In this document: piece after piece, positions 9,394 to 20,000 of the stretch | Numbering within the stretch: the first letter of the stretch is position 1 | How the letters are laid out: each line of letters opens with the position of its first letter | DNA from: Leishmania martiniquensis | Lineage: Eukaryota; Euglenozoa; Kinetoplastea; Trypanosomatida; Trypanosomatidae | Reading direction: 5' to 3' | Assembly (NCBI RefSeq): GCF_017916325.1 | Contig: NC_090160.1 | Coordinates: 695,001 to 759,000 of the forward strand | Length of the DNA stretch: 64,000 nt | The notes under the pieces: model-generated | Told to the model about the DNA's origin: nothing | The model's input: the letters and a program-made list of their open reading frames with translations, nothing else | The model's database searches: none | Translations under genes and position numbers: made by a program

Positions 9394-10107
9394 TTACACA
9401 TTCGCCCTCCCGCCGAACGCCACGGTGCCATCCGGCTTAATCACGACCTTAATCTTCTCACCCAGCTGAATCTGGTCGTTCACGCTGACGGTGCCGTCGC
9501 ACTCTACAAAGGATGCTGTTTTGTAAAGGCCCTTCAGCGTGATCTTGTCCACCGTATAGACGTAGCTGCTCGGCATTGTGATCTCTGTCCACATCTCCTT
9601 TTCGGGGTCGTCCTCGTCCGGGATGATGTGCAGGATATCCACGGGCATCCCACACGCCAAGAACTTCTGCTGCACCTCCGGCAGCGAGTCGCCTGGGATG
9701 TTCACTTCCTTGCCAGCATCTGGGCTGTGCGCCGGGAAGACGAAGCAGGCGAGGTCGTCATCGTCGAAGCCGCTAAAGAGAAGGCGAACGCGCTCCGCAC
9801 GCACCTCGGTGAAGTCGTGCCCCTGACCAGCCGTCACCTCCTTCTTGCGACTTGCGCCCACCTCGGTGAGCTTGATGTTGAAGGAGGCGGCATTTTGACC
9901 CTTCTGCGAGCGCGTGTTCGCCACGACACGGTACACCCTCTTATCCACGCGCAGCACCATACCAGCCCGCACCTTATCAGCGAAGACGCCGCGATGCTGG
10001 AGGAGGAGCGGTGACGAAGCGGCCTCTGGGAGCTGTGCAACGCGGTCTGCTGCGGTGGTTGCCACACGCGCCGCAGCGGGGAAGAAGCGCTTCCAGCACC
10101 GCAACAT
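9394..10107 (-). CDS. Organellar elongation factor P (EF-P/eIF5A-like fold)
   Basis: The ATG at 10105-10107 gives 237 residues. Residues 1-35 are a good mitochondrial presequence (MLRCWKRFFPAAARVATTAA). The mature part follows bacterial EF-P: an N-terminal KOW-like barrel (VRAGMVLRVDKRVYRVV...), the modification loop RSQKGQNA with lysine 69 at the usual tip position, a central OB barrel with the acidic IPDEDDPE stretch, and a C-terminal OB domain (LKGLYKTASFVECDGTVSV...). EF-P binds between the P and E sites and relieves stalling at polyproline. This copy would act on mitochondrial ribosomes, unlike the cytosolic hypusinated eIF5A. Whether K69 is modified cannot be told. The C-terminus has a short NV-ending tail in place of the longer bacterial end. 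Confidence 0.8.
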   Translation of the reverse strand: MLRCWKRFFPAAARVATTAADRVAQLPEAASSPLLLQHRGVFADKVRAGMVLRVDKRVYRVVANTRSQKGQNAASFNIKLTEVGASRKKEVTAGQGHDFTEVRAERVRLLFSGFDDDDLACFVFPAHSPDAGKEVNIPGDSLPEVQQKFLACGMPVDILHIIPDEDDPEKEMWTEITMPSSYVYTVDKITLKGLYKTASFVECDGTVSVNDQIQLGEKIKVVIKPDGTVAFGGRANV

Positions 10108-11108
10108 GACGACAAGGTAAGAGAAAAAACACCCACCTCTCTCTCTTAGAGAATGTGTGTGCTTCACTTCGCACTACAGGGGCGGGAGAGAGGCGGTGCT
10201 TGCGCGCACCAGTGCGAAAAGGGTATGGGAGAGTGGAGAAGTGCAAGGACGGCGGGCGACGTGCGTGCGAGGGAGGGGGAGCGCCAAGGCGGGAGCCGCC
10301 CCCCCCCCGCAGGGCCCCAACAGGATGCGCTAAACAGTGTAGACCAGCTCCAGGACGGGGGCCCATCAACTATCCGTGCCTCTTGCCCTCTTTCCCCTGC
10401 AAGCCGCAGGCGCCCAACCAAAAGCGGTGTGCGAGGTGGTGGTGGTGGTGGTGAGGGGGCGGCGCCCTCGATATGGCGTCACGGTGCGGACATGTGAGCT
10501 TGCCGATGTGTGCCTGCTCTTATTCGAGGGGAGGGCATGACGAGGGATGCTGGGAGTGGTGGGGCGTAGTGGGTGAAGACGAGTCATACGCGCACACGCA
10601 CAGACACCTCTCTCGTGCCGCTTCCTCTTCATTCAGATCTTCAGCCCCTGCACACAGTGGCAAGCGCCTTACGGGAGCACGGCGACACACAGATATGCGC
10701 AGACAGATACGCACACGCCAACTATACATTAGAAATGTGGTGGGCGGATGCGATGCGCATCGCTTTCGTATGCCCTATGGTACATTCTACGCAGGACACT
10801 CGCAGGGCAGCGACAGCGCACTCGCGCGCTGAAGATGCGTCCCATCAGTGCACTCGCTCGAGTTTACCAACAAGAGGCAAACGCCTGTAGACAGAGAGGG
10901 CTGACACCCATTGCGTTTCATCGTCGACAGCGGATCAGGGCGTCTACTCCCTTCGACGGGCAGCGACGGTGAGGGGAGTCGAGGGGTCAGAAGAGAGGCG
11001 CATGCGTGTGCCTGCCTGGGGGAAGGGGGACGCACGGGCGAGGGTTCCTCCTATGCAGTCCTGCACCACGCCGACCGACGACGCTCGAAGGGGAGCCCAG
11101 TGAACGCG
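10108..11108. other. Intergenic spacer
   Basis: This 1.0-kb spacer has a C-run (10302-10309), a (GGT)n run near 10435-10453 and mixed CA-rich sequence. There is no supported gene. Confidence 0.6.
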
Positions 11109-14027
11109 TTAGTTGCCGGACACCTTCTTGCTGCGGCCGTTGGCGATGGCGTTAGTGGGTACCCCAGTCCCACTACCGATGGTACTGGCTGCTGTCCCCG
11201 AGCTAATGTTCAGCTTCGCATCGAGCATGCACATCTGCTTCGTATACTGTTCCTCGCGCTCGCGGAGTTTGGTGAACGTTTCAGTGGAAGCCGGTTCGTG
11301 TGTGACGTACACCTTCTGCACGACCCGGCGCAGCGCGCGCGGCCCTTTGCCGCCGTAGTCGATGGTGTAGGTGCCCAAGTCCACTGACAGGGTACCCTCC
11401 TCCAACTTCGTGAGGGTGCGGGAGTGGCCTAGGAAGAACTGCTCCACCGTCAGGAGGAACTTCTTGGGGATCGGCTCCCACACCGCCGGCTTCACGACCC
11501 CTTCGTCGAGCAGCTGCGCCTCGTGCGTGCGCACTTGCCACTCGACGCTCTCCGTCTCCTCCACTAGTTGTTTGGCGATAGCGGTGCGGTGGGCGGCGTT
11601 GCAGTGGGACAGGTACTGCGCCCGGATAAGGGTTGGCGGGTGCAGCCGGCGCCGATCGTTGCGCCGCGCGCACAGTAGCGAGAGGAAGCTGAGCATGGAG
11701 ACGTACGTTTCTGTCTGCTCCGCTTTCAGCAGGAACCTGTTGAGGACCATCGTGGCCACACTGCGGTCGCCCTGCGGGAGGAAGGGGTCGTTTACTTGAC
11801 CCATGAGGCTGCCCTGCATATCAAGGATGACGTGCAGTACGTCGTGCTGGTCTTCCTCCACGGCCACAACACGGCACGACGTGACCAGCGGCAACAGCCA
11901 TGCGCGGTCGTGCGGTGAGAGAGAGAGATCAGCCAGCTCCACCGCCTCCACAACGTTCTGCAGCTCCACCACCACCGCGTTGTCCGGGATGGACACGACG
12001 GCGCCGTCACTTGCCATTTCGCTCCTCTCGGCCTCGTCTATGCTGAAAGCCTCACGAGACTGGCGGCCGTCACTGCTACCGTCATCTTCGCCCTTCCGCG
12101 TCACGGAGCCGTCGAGCCTGGTGGCGGTGGTCGCCGCATAGGGCAGCGACTGACGCGCCACAACGACGAAGGGAAGCACAAACCAGCTCCCGCGCTCCAT
12201 CTCGCGCAACGACCGCTGCACATCAAACGGGACGTCGCGATAGCCGATGTACAGCTTCGGTGGAGGCCGCAGAGTTGCAATGGCGCCCGTGGTATACCCT
12301 GAGGCGGCGGTTTCACTACTGTGCCGCCGACGGTCGCGAACGCGTGACATGCCGTCCTCGTCGAGCCCGTCTTGCTCGCTGTCGGCCTCGTTCTGAGCCG
12401 GTAACTGAAAGCCGACGCGATGACCTCTGTCCGGTGCCATCGACTCCATGCCGGCCGCGGCGCCCTCCTCGAACTCCGCAATAGCCTTGCTTGATCGGTA
12501 CGACTCCGCCACCGCTGACGTCTTGGCCTTCGCGGCTGCCTGGCGGTTGCCTGCGCTGCCACCGCGCTCCTCAACCACGAAGGAGGCCGGTAGCACCGCT
12601 GTGAGCAAAGCTGCCCACTTGTCCAGTAACTCGCCGCACCGGTCTGGGAGACCGCCGACTCCGACTTCGACGTCGTCCTCCTTCGCCGCGGCCGCCGATG
12701 GCGCCGGGGCTGTTGCATCGATGAGCGTTGTCCGCATGCGGAAGGCGCTGAACAATTCCTCAGCGATCGAGCGCTCAGGCAGCTGCAGTAGCCTCGGAAA
12801 CGTGCGCGCGACGTCCTCCGGCTCCATTGTCAGGAGGCAGATCGCAAACAGCGATGCGCGGGGCAGCCCAGGATAGAGCCCGCCCCACTGCGTCGTGAGA
12901 AGGCCATCCAACACCACCACGGCAGCGACCTTGACGCCCCAGTTGCGCGCGACCTCCCGGTGGACCGCCAGGGGATCGAAATCTTTGATGCCTTTGATGG
13001 CGTTCTGCATGATGCGCTTCACGAAGCCACCGGCTGCGTCATAGTGGACGGAGATCTCCTCCGCAATGAACCACGGCATCGGGAGTGGGTAGCGCCGACG
13101 GTACTGCGCCGCCTCCCAGAGCTGATCCACTTCCTCCAGCGACAGCTGCTCGCCCAGGTGGCGGTCCGCGACCTGCAACCGGCCCTCTTGCGCCACTCGG
13201 GCGATGCACTCGTCGTACACATCTAGCTCCTCCACCACCGTAAGCTTCTTGATGCCAGAGCAGGAGAGGATTACCTGCTTGAGGATGCGCCGCCCGCTCG
13301 CCTCGCGAATCAGAGGGCCCTCGATTTTGATCTTTGGGCTGTTAACTGGCAGCTTGTCGGGCGACACAAGACCGAGCGCGCGTGGTACGCTAAAAAGGAG
13401 TTGCGTGTTCGCGTTGACGGCCTTGATGCACTGGAGCAGCAACACCTGCTTCGGCGGTCCACCACCCTTCTTACCACGCTTGAAAGCAAGCTGACTCACC
13501 GGGGTAACCACCTTCGCTGAGTCTCCTGACCAGTAGGCGCGGAAGTGAGAGGCTGTGTTGATGTCGTCCATGCGCTCTACAGAGGTGCTCGCTGTAAGGT
13601 CTCCCACAACAACTCCACTGGTAGACGCCACGCGCTCAAGGGCGAACTGCTGCGCTACTGGGCCACGGAACTTGGGAAGGTAGATGTAGATGACGTCCCC
13701 CTCCGTTAGCGGGACAGAGGCGCGGAACTGCAGGAGGAGGGACACTTCTGTTCGTGGCAGCGGCGGCGTGATTGCGAGAGCACTGGCGGCGAATTCTGCA
13801 GCGTGGATGCCATCCTCTCCAGCCTCCCCGTTTACCACCGCAGCTGCTGGGGACAAGGTACCATTTTTCGCGGCCGGCTGCGCTGCCGCATCCGCAGCGG
13901 CGCGGCGACTGCACTGGGAGCTCTGCAGCGACACCAATGTGTAGTGACAGACTCGCTCAAAGGCATCGAAGACGGGCTTGCCTTTCCTTGCAACCTTCGT
14001 TGGACCTCCTGCGGACTGGCGTGGCAT
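11109..14027 (-). CDS. Conserved hypothetical protein, 972 aa, possible beta-sandwich N-domain
   Basis: The ATG at 14025-14027 opens a clean 972-codon frame. I do not recognise the family. Residues about 92-240 show an alternating hydrophobic pattern with LTEGDVIYIYLPKFRG, a YWSG element, and FSVPRALGLVSPDKLPVNSP, which resembles beta-sandwich modules in large protist proteins. Residues about 255-430 form a compact helical-looking segment with many Trp and Leu. A disordered stretch (about 430-610) includes a polar SRVRDRRRHSS region, and a further globular region spans about 610-960. The C-terminus is helical (ETFTKLREREEQYTKQM) and could be a coiled coil. No signal peptide, transmembrane helix or catalytic motif is evident. 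Cytosolic or flagellar/cytoskeletal location would be guesswork. Confidence 0.8.
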   Translation of the reverse strand: MPRQSAGGPTKVARKGKPVFDAFERVCHYTLVSLQSSQCSRRAAADAAAQPAAKNGTLSPAAAVVNGEAGEDGIHAAEFAASALAITPPLPRTEVSLLLQFRASVPLTEGDVIYIYLPKFRGPVAQQFALERVASTSGVVVGDLTASTSVERMDDINTASHFRAYWSGDSAKVVTPVSQLAFKRGKKGGGPPKQVLLLQCIKAVNANTQLLFSVPRALGLVSPDKLPVNSPKIKIEGPLIREASGRRILKQVILSCSGIKKLTVVEELDVYDECIARVAQEGRLQVADRHLGEQLSLEEVDQLWEAAQYRRRYPLPMPWFIAEEISVHYDAAGGFVKRIMQNAIKGIKDFDPLAVHREVARNWGVKVAAVVVLDGLLTTQWGGLYPGLPRASLFAICLLTMEPEDVARTFPRLLQLPERSIAEELFSAFRMRTTLIDATAPAPSAAAAKEDDVEVGVGGLPDRCGELLDKWAALLTAVLPASFVVEERGGSAGNRQAAAKAKTSAVAESYRSSKAIAEFEEGAAAGMESMAPDRGHRVGFQLPAQNEADSEQDGLDEDGMSRVRDRRRHSSETAASGYTTGAIATLRPPPKLYIGYRDVPFDVQRSLREMERGSWFVLPFVVVARQSLPYAATTATRLDGSVTRKGEDDGSSDGRQSREAFSIDEAERSEMASDGAVVSIPDNAVVVELQNVVEAVELADLSLSPHDRAWLLPLVTSCRVVAVEEDQHDVLHVILDMQGSLMGQVNDPFLPQGDRSVATMVLNRFLLKAEQTETYVSMLSFLSLLCARRNDRRRLHPPTLIRAQYLSHCNAAHRTAIAKQLVEETESVEWQVRTHEAQLLDEGVVKPAVWEPIPKKFLLTVEQFFLGHSRTLTKLEEGTLSVDLGTYTIDYGGKGPRALRRVVQKVYVTHEPASTETFTKLREREEQYTKQMCMLDAKLNISSGTAASTIGSGTGVPTNAIANGRSKKVSGN

Positions 14028-14689
14028 GATGGCGCAGGTGCACGTTCTGTTGTTGTCGTATGCGGGCGGCTGATGAGAATAGGGGGTGGCGTGGGGGAGA
14101 GGGAGAGGACGGGAAGCAGAGCGAGCGGGAGTGGCGACGACGTGGGGGAAGGGGGGTAAATGGCCGCGTCAGGGGGGGTGAAGGGGTGGATGAGTCCGTG
14201 CGTCAGCTTCGTTCGCCTTCCAGTCCCCAATGCACTACATGGGGCGCGCTTTGCGCTGCCTCCTCTTGCACCCGGGCCCGTCGCGCGGTCGTGCCACCCT
14301 CCGAGGAGTGCGCATGGCACTCTCCGCCTGCTGTCGATGGGGAAGGAGCGGCGTGGGGATGCGAGGAGGGAGGGGGAGGGGCGAGAGAGGCGCACATCGA
14401 CTGCAACATTATAGCCCCCCCTGGGCGCTCTTAGTACCTGCTAGCACACTCGCTCGACACGCACCCGGAGACGCAGGCATGCACAGAGCATCAGGCAGCA
14501 TCGGGCGGCAGGGAATGGTCCACAGCAGACGTAAGCGCAGCAACACGGAGGGAAAAATGAAATGAAGGGCGCGTCCAGGAGGGGGGCACTCGTGACAACG
14601 CCCCCCCCTCCGTCGTCGTTTCACCTCACACTTCCACTGCTCCCTTCCACACACAGACACACACACACGCACGCAAACTGGCCGTGCCG
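14028..14689. other. Intergenic spacer
   Basis: This 0.66-kb spacer contains GA-rich and C-rich tracts and a (CA)n run near 14650-14669. There is no supported gene. It contains the MAD2 3' UTR and the leader of the 972-aa gene. Confidence 0.6.
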
Positions 14690-15295
14690 TCAGTCACGAT
14701 AGACCACATTCGTGTCGACCTGGTGAAACGATGTGGTGAAGGAGCGCAGCTTGACTTCCATGCCGCGCTTAAGCACCTGCGGATCGCTTGGCTCCCATGC
14801 TGTCGATGGCACCTGCGCGTTCTCGGAGGTGTACACCAGCAGGTCGAAAGCGCACGGCTGCGTTATCACTGGCAGGAAGGAGACGGAGGCGGTGATCTGC
14901 CGCATCACAGATTGAATGTCGCGGCGAACGTCCGCCTCGCTCTTGCCACCGCTGCCGCGCAGGTGCAGCGACGACGCTGCGGGCTCCGCTTCTATGCTCA
15001 TCTCCCATCGCTCCAGGATTCGCTCTGACTGAACATCAGTGATGAGCAGCACCAGGCGCCGGCACGTTCCCTGCGCGATCCACGACGCAATCTGCTGTAG
15101 CAGCTCCGCTAGGTACGCGTTCAAATCTGCATCGGTGGTGATCATGAGCGGCAGACCGAACTTCTTCACCTGTTGGAAGTCCTCAGGCGGGTAGACACCG
15201 CGTTGATAGAGAATGTTGTTGATAGCGAAGCCGAGGTATTCTGTGACGGTTGCGACGGAGCCTGCGAGGGTGATGGCGTGGGTTGTCTGCGTCAT
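14690..15295 (-). CDS. MAD2: Spindle assembly checkpoint protein MAD2 (HORMA domain)
   Basis: The 201-residue frame starts at the ATG at 15293-15295. The whole protein is one HORMA domain of normal MAD2 length. Recognisable blocks are the N-terminal helix TEYLGFAINNILYQRGVYP followed by F..VKKFGL, the core strands LVLLITDVQSERILERWE, the helix DVRRDIQSVMRQITASVSFLP, and the C-terminal safety-belt region (DPQVLKRGMEVKLRSF..SFHQVDTNVVYRD). MAD2 at unattached kinetochores binds CDC20 and inhibits APC/C. Kinetoplastids keep MAD2 but lack most checkpoint partners, and in T. brucei it is reported near basal bodies, so its role here may differ. The alternative HORMA proteins (REV7, HOP1) fit less well: length and terminal strands match MAD2. 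Confidence 0.9.
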   Translation of the reverse strand: MTQTTHAITLAGSVATVTEYLGFAINNILYQRGVYPPEDFQQVKKFGLPLMITTDADLNAYLAELLQQIASWIAQGTCRRLVLLITDVQSERILERWEMSIEAEPAASSLHLRGSGGKSEADVRRDIQSVMRQITASVSFLPVITQPCAFDLLVYTSENAQVPSTAWEPSDPQVLKRGMEVKLRSFTTSFHQVDTNVVYRD

Positions 15296-17051
15296 GGGCC
15301 GTGACGTGTGCGCCGGCGTGCGCGTCTGAGAGGGGGGTGGGAGGGTGGACAGATGATGGCTTCGCAGGAGTCGCTGTTCTGCAGATGTGCCTCTCGCCCG
15401 CGTGCGTGTATTTTGTCCGAATCTCTTTGAGGAAGGAGGGGGGGGCGCTGGCGGAGCCGGAGCCGTGCTGCCGACTCACCAGCATGCGTGGGGGCGAAGG
15501 GAAGGGGGTCGGAGGGGGGAGGGGGCTGAGAGGGGTAAGGGCCACAGGGCGAGTCCAACGCCCGCATACGGTGCACGAGCGCGCACTGCCGGCGCCCGCG
15601 GGTCTTTGCCGCCAAAACAGCGACAGACACAGAAGAGGGCGGCCAACCCTCCAACCTCCTTTCTCTTCCTCAGGCGCTCCGCTGAGGCCCGCGGTGTCCC
15701 TCCACTCACCGCGAGGGTGACACGAGTACTGGAGAAGAGAGCAGCGCCTACTCCCTCTTTTGTGGCCCTTCGGCGGCGCCCTATGAAAAATCTGCACACG
15801 ATCGCCACACACACACACACACACAAACGGGCGAAGAGGAGCAGACCTCGACGACTCTCTCCCCTCTGATCACCCAACGTTTGCTGTCCACTCACGCATG
15901 TACACACACATATATATATATATGTACATGTATTAAGAGGGTGAGGGGGACACTCCCCCTCACGAGCCCTTCTCCCTGCCACACAGCGTGAGTCTTCATT
16001 AGGGGTGGCGGCGGTGGTGGTGGATCTCGACTGAAAGAGTGAAGTTCGCATTCACGACACCATCACCGTCAGGTCGCCTGGCATTATTACAGGAGTGGAC
16101 GAAGGAGGGGGGAGGGGGGGCGGCGCAGAGTGTGCATAATTTTATCTGCTTGCTGGACACTCGCATACATCGTGCGCTCTCTTCAGGAGAGAGAGAGGAA
16201 GGGGGAGAAGAAAGGCGGCCACTTACACACACACACATAGACATACATATACCTATACATATACGTTTCGAGGCAGACGTGCGCACTGAATGAAATGAAG
16301 GACACATGCGTGCACTCTCCTTCAAGCAACTTTGGTACCGCCAGCAGAGCAGAGGCCCAATCGGGTGCGTAGCGATGAAGACAACAGCTGAATGAGCAGC
16401 CTGGAGAAGAGGAGGAACGGGGGGGGCGGTGGATACATACATTTTTGTGACGCGCATCACGGGGAAGAGGCTGCGCCCGCAACGACATCGACCACATAAA
16501 CAGCCTGCAGAAACAACCACGCCCACACAAGCAGATGCATGTTTGACGAAAAGACACACAGACACAGACGCAGACACACACACACACACACGTAGGGGTA
16601 CAGGGAGCTATCTCGCAAGGAATGCTGTGCACGCGGCGCACATGAGTGCGCATGAAGGCAGGCTGACGCATCTGTCGGCATTGTGTGTGCTTATGTGCGT
16701 GTGCGAGGACTGAAGAATAGCGCCGGAGCAGAGTGGCCGTGAAAGAGAGCGTTAGACGGAACAGCCAAAGCAAAGAAAATGCACACTCAGACAGACAGAC
16801 CCCCCCACACGCACGCACGCACAGCGCAGCGGAAACGGCAAACGCTGAGCGGAGGGCCGCGCACTGAGATCAACGCTCGGACGCCATCTTCATGGCAGGA
16901 GGCGGAGGAGGAAGACAAAGAGGGGGCGCGTATTCTCTCTGTGTGGCAGCGTTCATAGGAAGGCTAAATGAACGAGAGGGGGCTCCTAATGGGATGCCCT
17001 AATGTACATGCACTCCCCAAGACCGAGGCCCCCGCACCCTCTGACGCTGCT
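15296..17051. other. Long intergenic spacer with microsatellites
   Basis: This 1.76-kb spacer has no credible gene. It contains (CA)n at about 15805-15826, a palindromic (TA)n tract at about 15908-15925, CATATA-type repeats at 16232-16266, and (CA)n at about 16573-16591. Long translated frames here are poly-Cys/Val/His/Thr readings of CA/TG repeats. Confidence 0.6.
15326..15327 (-). promoter_or_regulatory. Predicted spliced-leader acceptor AG for the MAD2 gene
   Basis: A pyrimidine tract (complement of about 15328-15352) is followed directly by an AG, the only AG before the ATG about 30 nt downstream. This is a textbook trypanosomatid trans-splice acceptor layout. Confidence 0.6.
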
Positions 17052-20000
17052 TCACAGGAGCTCTGAAAACTCGCTGGGAATGGGCAGCCCACTCTGCACC
17101 ACGTAGGTGCCCTCCTCCACTAGCAGGCGATGCTCAACGGCGCCGATGAGCTTTCGTACTGCCGCGTGCTCAAGTGGCCATTCCTTGCGGTAGTGACTGT
17201 GCAGCAACTCCTCCGCCTTGCGTGCCCATGCCAAGGCATCACCGCACGCACCGGTGGTATACAGAAGTTTCGACAGCGCCTCCATGATATGCGCGGCGGC
17301 GAGTGAATCATCGAGGTAGGATGCCTCGTAGAGGGCAAGTGACTGACCATATCGCTCTCGAGCCTCAGCCGTGTGGCCCTGACACTCTAGCAAGGCTGCC
17401 CACATGAACAGCGCTGTTGCAAGGTGCAGGGCCTGCGAAATGGTATCGAAGGATGCCCGGACGAGGCTGTCACGCTGCGTCACGAGGTGCTCACCACGCT
17501 TGCGGGCCTCGACGGCCTGCGAAGCGCAGCTTCCGCCCATCCTGCGGCTACAGCCCTCGCTACCAATGTCGCTACTCATTGCTTCGTGCTGCTCCAGCAT
17601 AAGCACATCCGCTGGCTTCAGTAGATCGGCGGACACGAGCAGCACACCGCGGCGGTCTAGCAGCCGCGTCGTTTCCTGCACGCACTCCACGGCGTTGTCA
17701 ACGTCTTTCAGCAAGTAGAACAACTCCGCCACGTTCCACAGCGGGACTACAAGCCTCTCGCTCTGCGGCATGACGCGCTCTCGCAGTCGCTGCAGGCGCT
17801 CCTGAAAATGTGCGCAAAGGGTGCTCGTGTCGAGGTCGAGCACCGCCGTCGGCGGGCAAAGCAGAAGCCCTCCAATGAATTGGGCATCCATCACGAGCAG
17901 GTCGTCGTCGGCCAAGCGGATTGCTTGCGCAATGGCGTAGGCGGTGCTCAGGTGCTCGACGGCCGGCCGCCAACGCTGCTGCGTCTCGGCCATCAAGCCA
18001 ACCACGTAGTGGGCCATGAGCCGGTCGTACGACTGCGGGCCGACGCCTCGCTCCAAGGCGGCCAAGCTGCGCATGGCCAGGCTGACGCTATGCCGGCTGT
18101 GGATCACGTAGTGCGAGACGTGGGCATAGAGCAGGTTGGACCTAGCAGCGAGCGGGTGCAGAGGGCCTCGGATGCGGACAACGCGGTCCGACATCTCCTT
18201 CAGCATAGGCACGATGTCTGCCACCTGCCCAGGCTGCATTCGGCTCTTCGCAAGCATCAGTCCCACCCACAGCACCGACGCGAGGGTGGCGCGCTGATTG
18301 CGCTCCACGTGGCGGTGATGGCCGAGCACGAGCTCCTTCACTGTGCGCTCCATGACTTGGATACCCTCCTGCTCGTGGTCGTTGTGGAGGAGCTGCGCGC
18401 CTGCAAAGCACAACAAACTCCATCGCAGCCGCTTTTGCGCCGCCGCCATCTTCGCCGTGGCGTCCCCGCCGATGGCGCCAGCGTCACCGTACGCTCGCAC
18501 TGGATAAGCAAAGGCGCGACCCGACCTTAAGGCTCCCCATCCACGCCCACCTGCGGGTGTCTTCGCCGAGGCACTGGTGCCGCCAACGTCGCCTGGCACG
18601 GCTGGCCGTTCCGGACTAGGGAACACCACAAAGCTCTGCTGCATCTCCTGTAGGTCATCTTTATCGCGAAGCAGACGCACCGCTTCTCGCAAGAGCGGGA
18701 TCACGTCGCTCGTGCTAACGGATACTGCACTGCTGGCTGTGCTGTTCTTCCGGCGCATAATGTCATCGGCTGTTGTGACTGTCTTGGCCGCGGCAAGAGA
18801 ACCCGACGTGGCCCCCACCGACCCGCTGCGCACGAGGTACGTCTTTGCAAACACCAGCACAAGGCGCAGCTGCGCCTGTAGCAGTGGCCGCATTGCACGC
18901 ACCGCACGGGCGCTGTCTTGCTCCGCCGAAATTATGTTGAGCTCGAGGTTACTGATGTAGTGTCGGAGTCGCTCCCGCCTACCGGCCGCGACGCATGTGA
19001 GGGTGCACAGCAGCTCTGCCTCAACCACCTCGTACGCGTCGGGGGAGTCGTCGCACAGCTGACGCGTGAGCGTCACGACATCTTCGGCGATCGTGGCGGC
19101 AGTGGCGTAGTCGCCATAGAAAAAGTACGCTTCCGCCAAGTCACGTTGCGCCGCGTTGACCAGTGCGTCCGTGTCACCCTCCAGCAGACAGAGCGTATGC
19201 ACTCGCTGAAGCGCGTACTCGACGGCCTCGCCGTAGGCCCCGACGATCAGCATGACCGTCATGGACAGCTCCAGCGCGCCTTCCAGAGATCGCAGTAGCT
19301 CGAGGTTCTTCCCGGAGAGCCCTGCGCTGCCGTTCGGCCCAATGCTGACCACGCTTACCTTTCTCGGCGAGGCCGGCGACCCGTTCGACAATACTGCCGC
19401 TGCCGCTTGCTGCAGCCCTTCCCGTGTGCCGCGCGTCATGGCGGTCGTTTTGAGCAAGGCGCTGTGGCAGAAGTTCCTGCAGAGCTGCACCGTGTCGTTG
19501 TACAAGTGCGTCGACGCCCGCTCCTCCTCCACTCCCAGGCACAAGATGAGCCGTCGCAGTGTCTCGAAGGTCTTCTCTGCTTCCCCTTCGACCGAGGAGT
19601 TCGACTGCGCACCGCCACTCGCCGTGAGGGAGCTGCGGCTTGCGAGGACAGTGAAGGGGCTGTTGACGTAGTTGCCGCTCTGAGAGAAAATACTATCGGC
19701 GCCACCGCCGACGTGGCGCGACGCGGCCGCCGAGGACCCGCGGCGGGAGTGCATAGTCGCGCGTCTGCTACTGCCGCTCACGGCGCCGTTGCCGATGCCG
19801 CCGTTCCACAAGTACAGGTTGGCGAGCATACCACCCAGCCCGCCGTCACTGATCTCCTGAAGGGCCTTGCGCTTGAAGCGGGCTCTCGGCTCACTGCGCA
19901 GGAGATCCTTGTCCTCCTCGCGGAACAATGCAATGAGACGGTCCTGCCACACGGTCAGCCGCATGTAGCTCAGCGGTGACTGCAGGCCGTCCATGAAGAA

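Noticed and set aside
15908..15925. (TA)n palindromes as transcription terminators
   Set aside because: Polycistronic transcription in trypanosomatids continues through such spacers, and no T-run with hairpin of a classical terminator is present.
16183..16818. Minus-strand frames of 190-211 codons in the spacer at 16-17 kb
   Set aside because: Composition is dominated by CVCVCVCVCV and HTHT from CA/TG repeats; no homology-like pattern.
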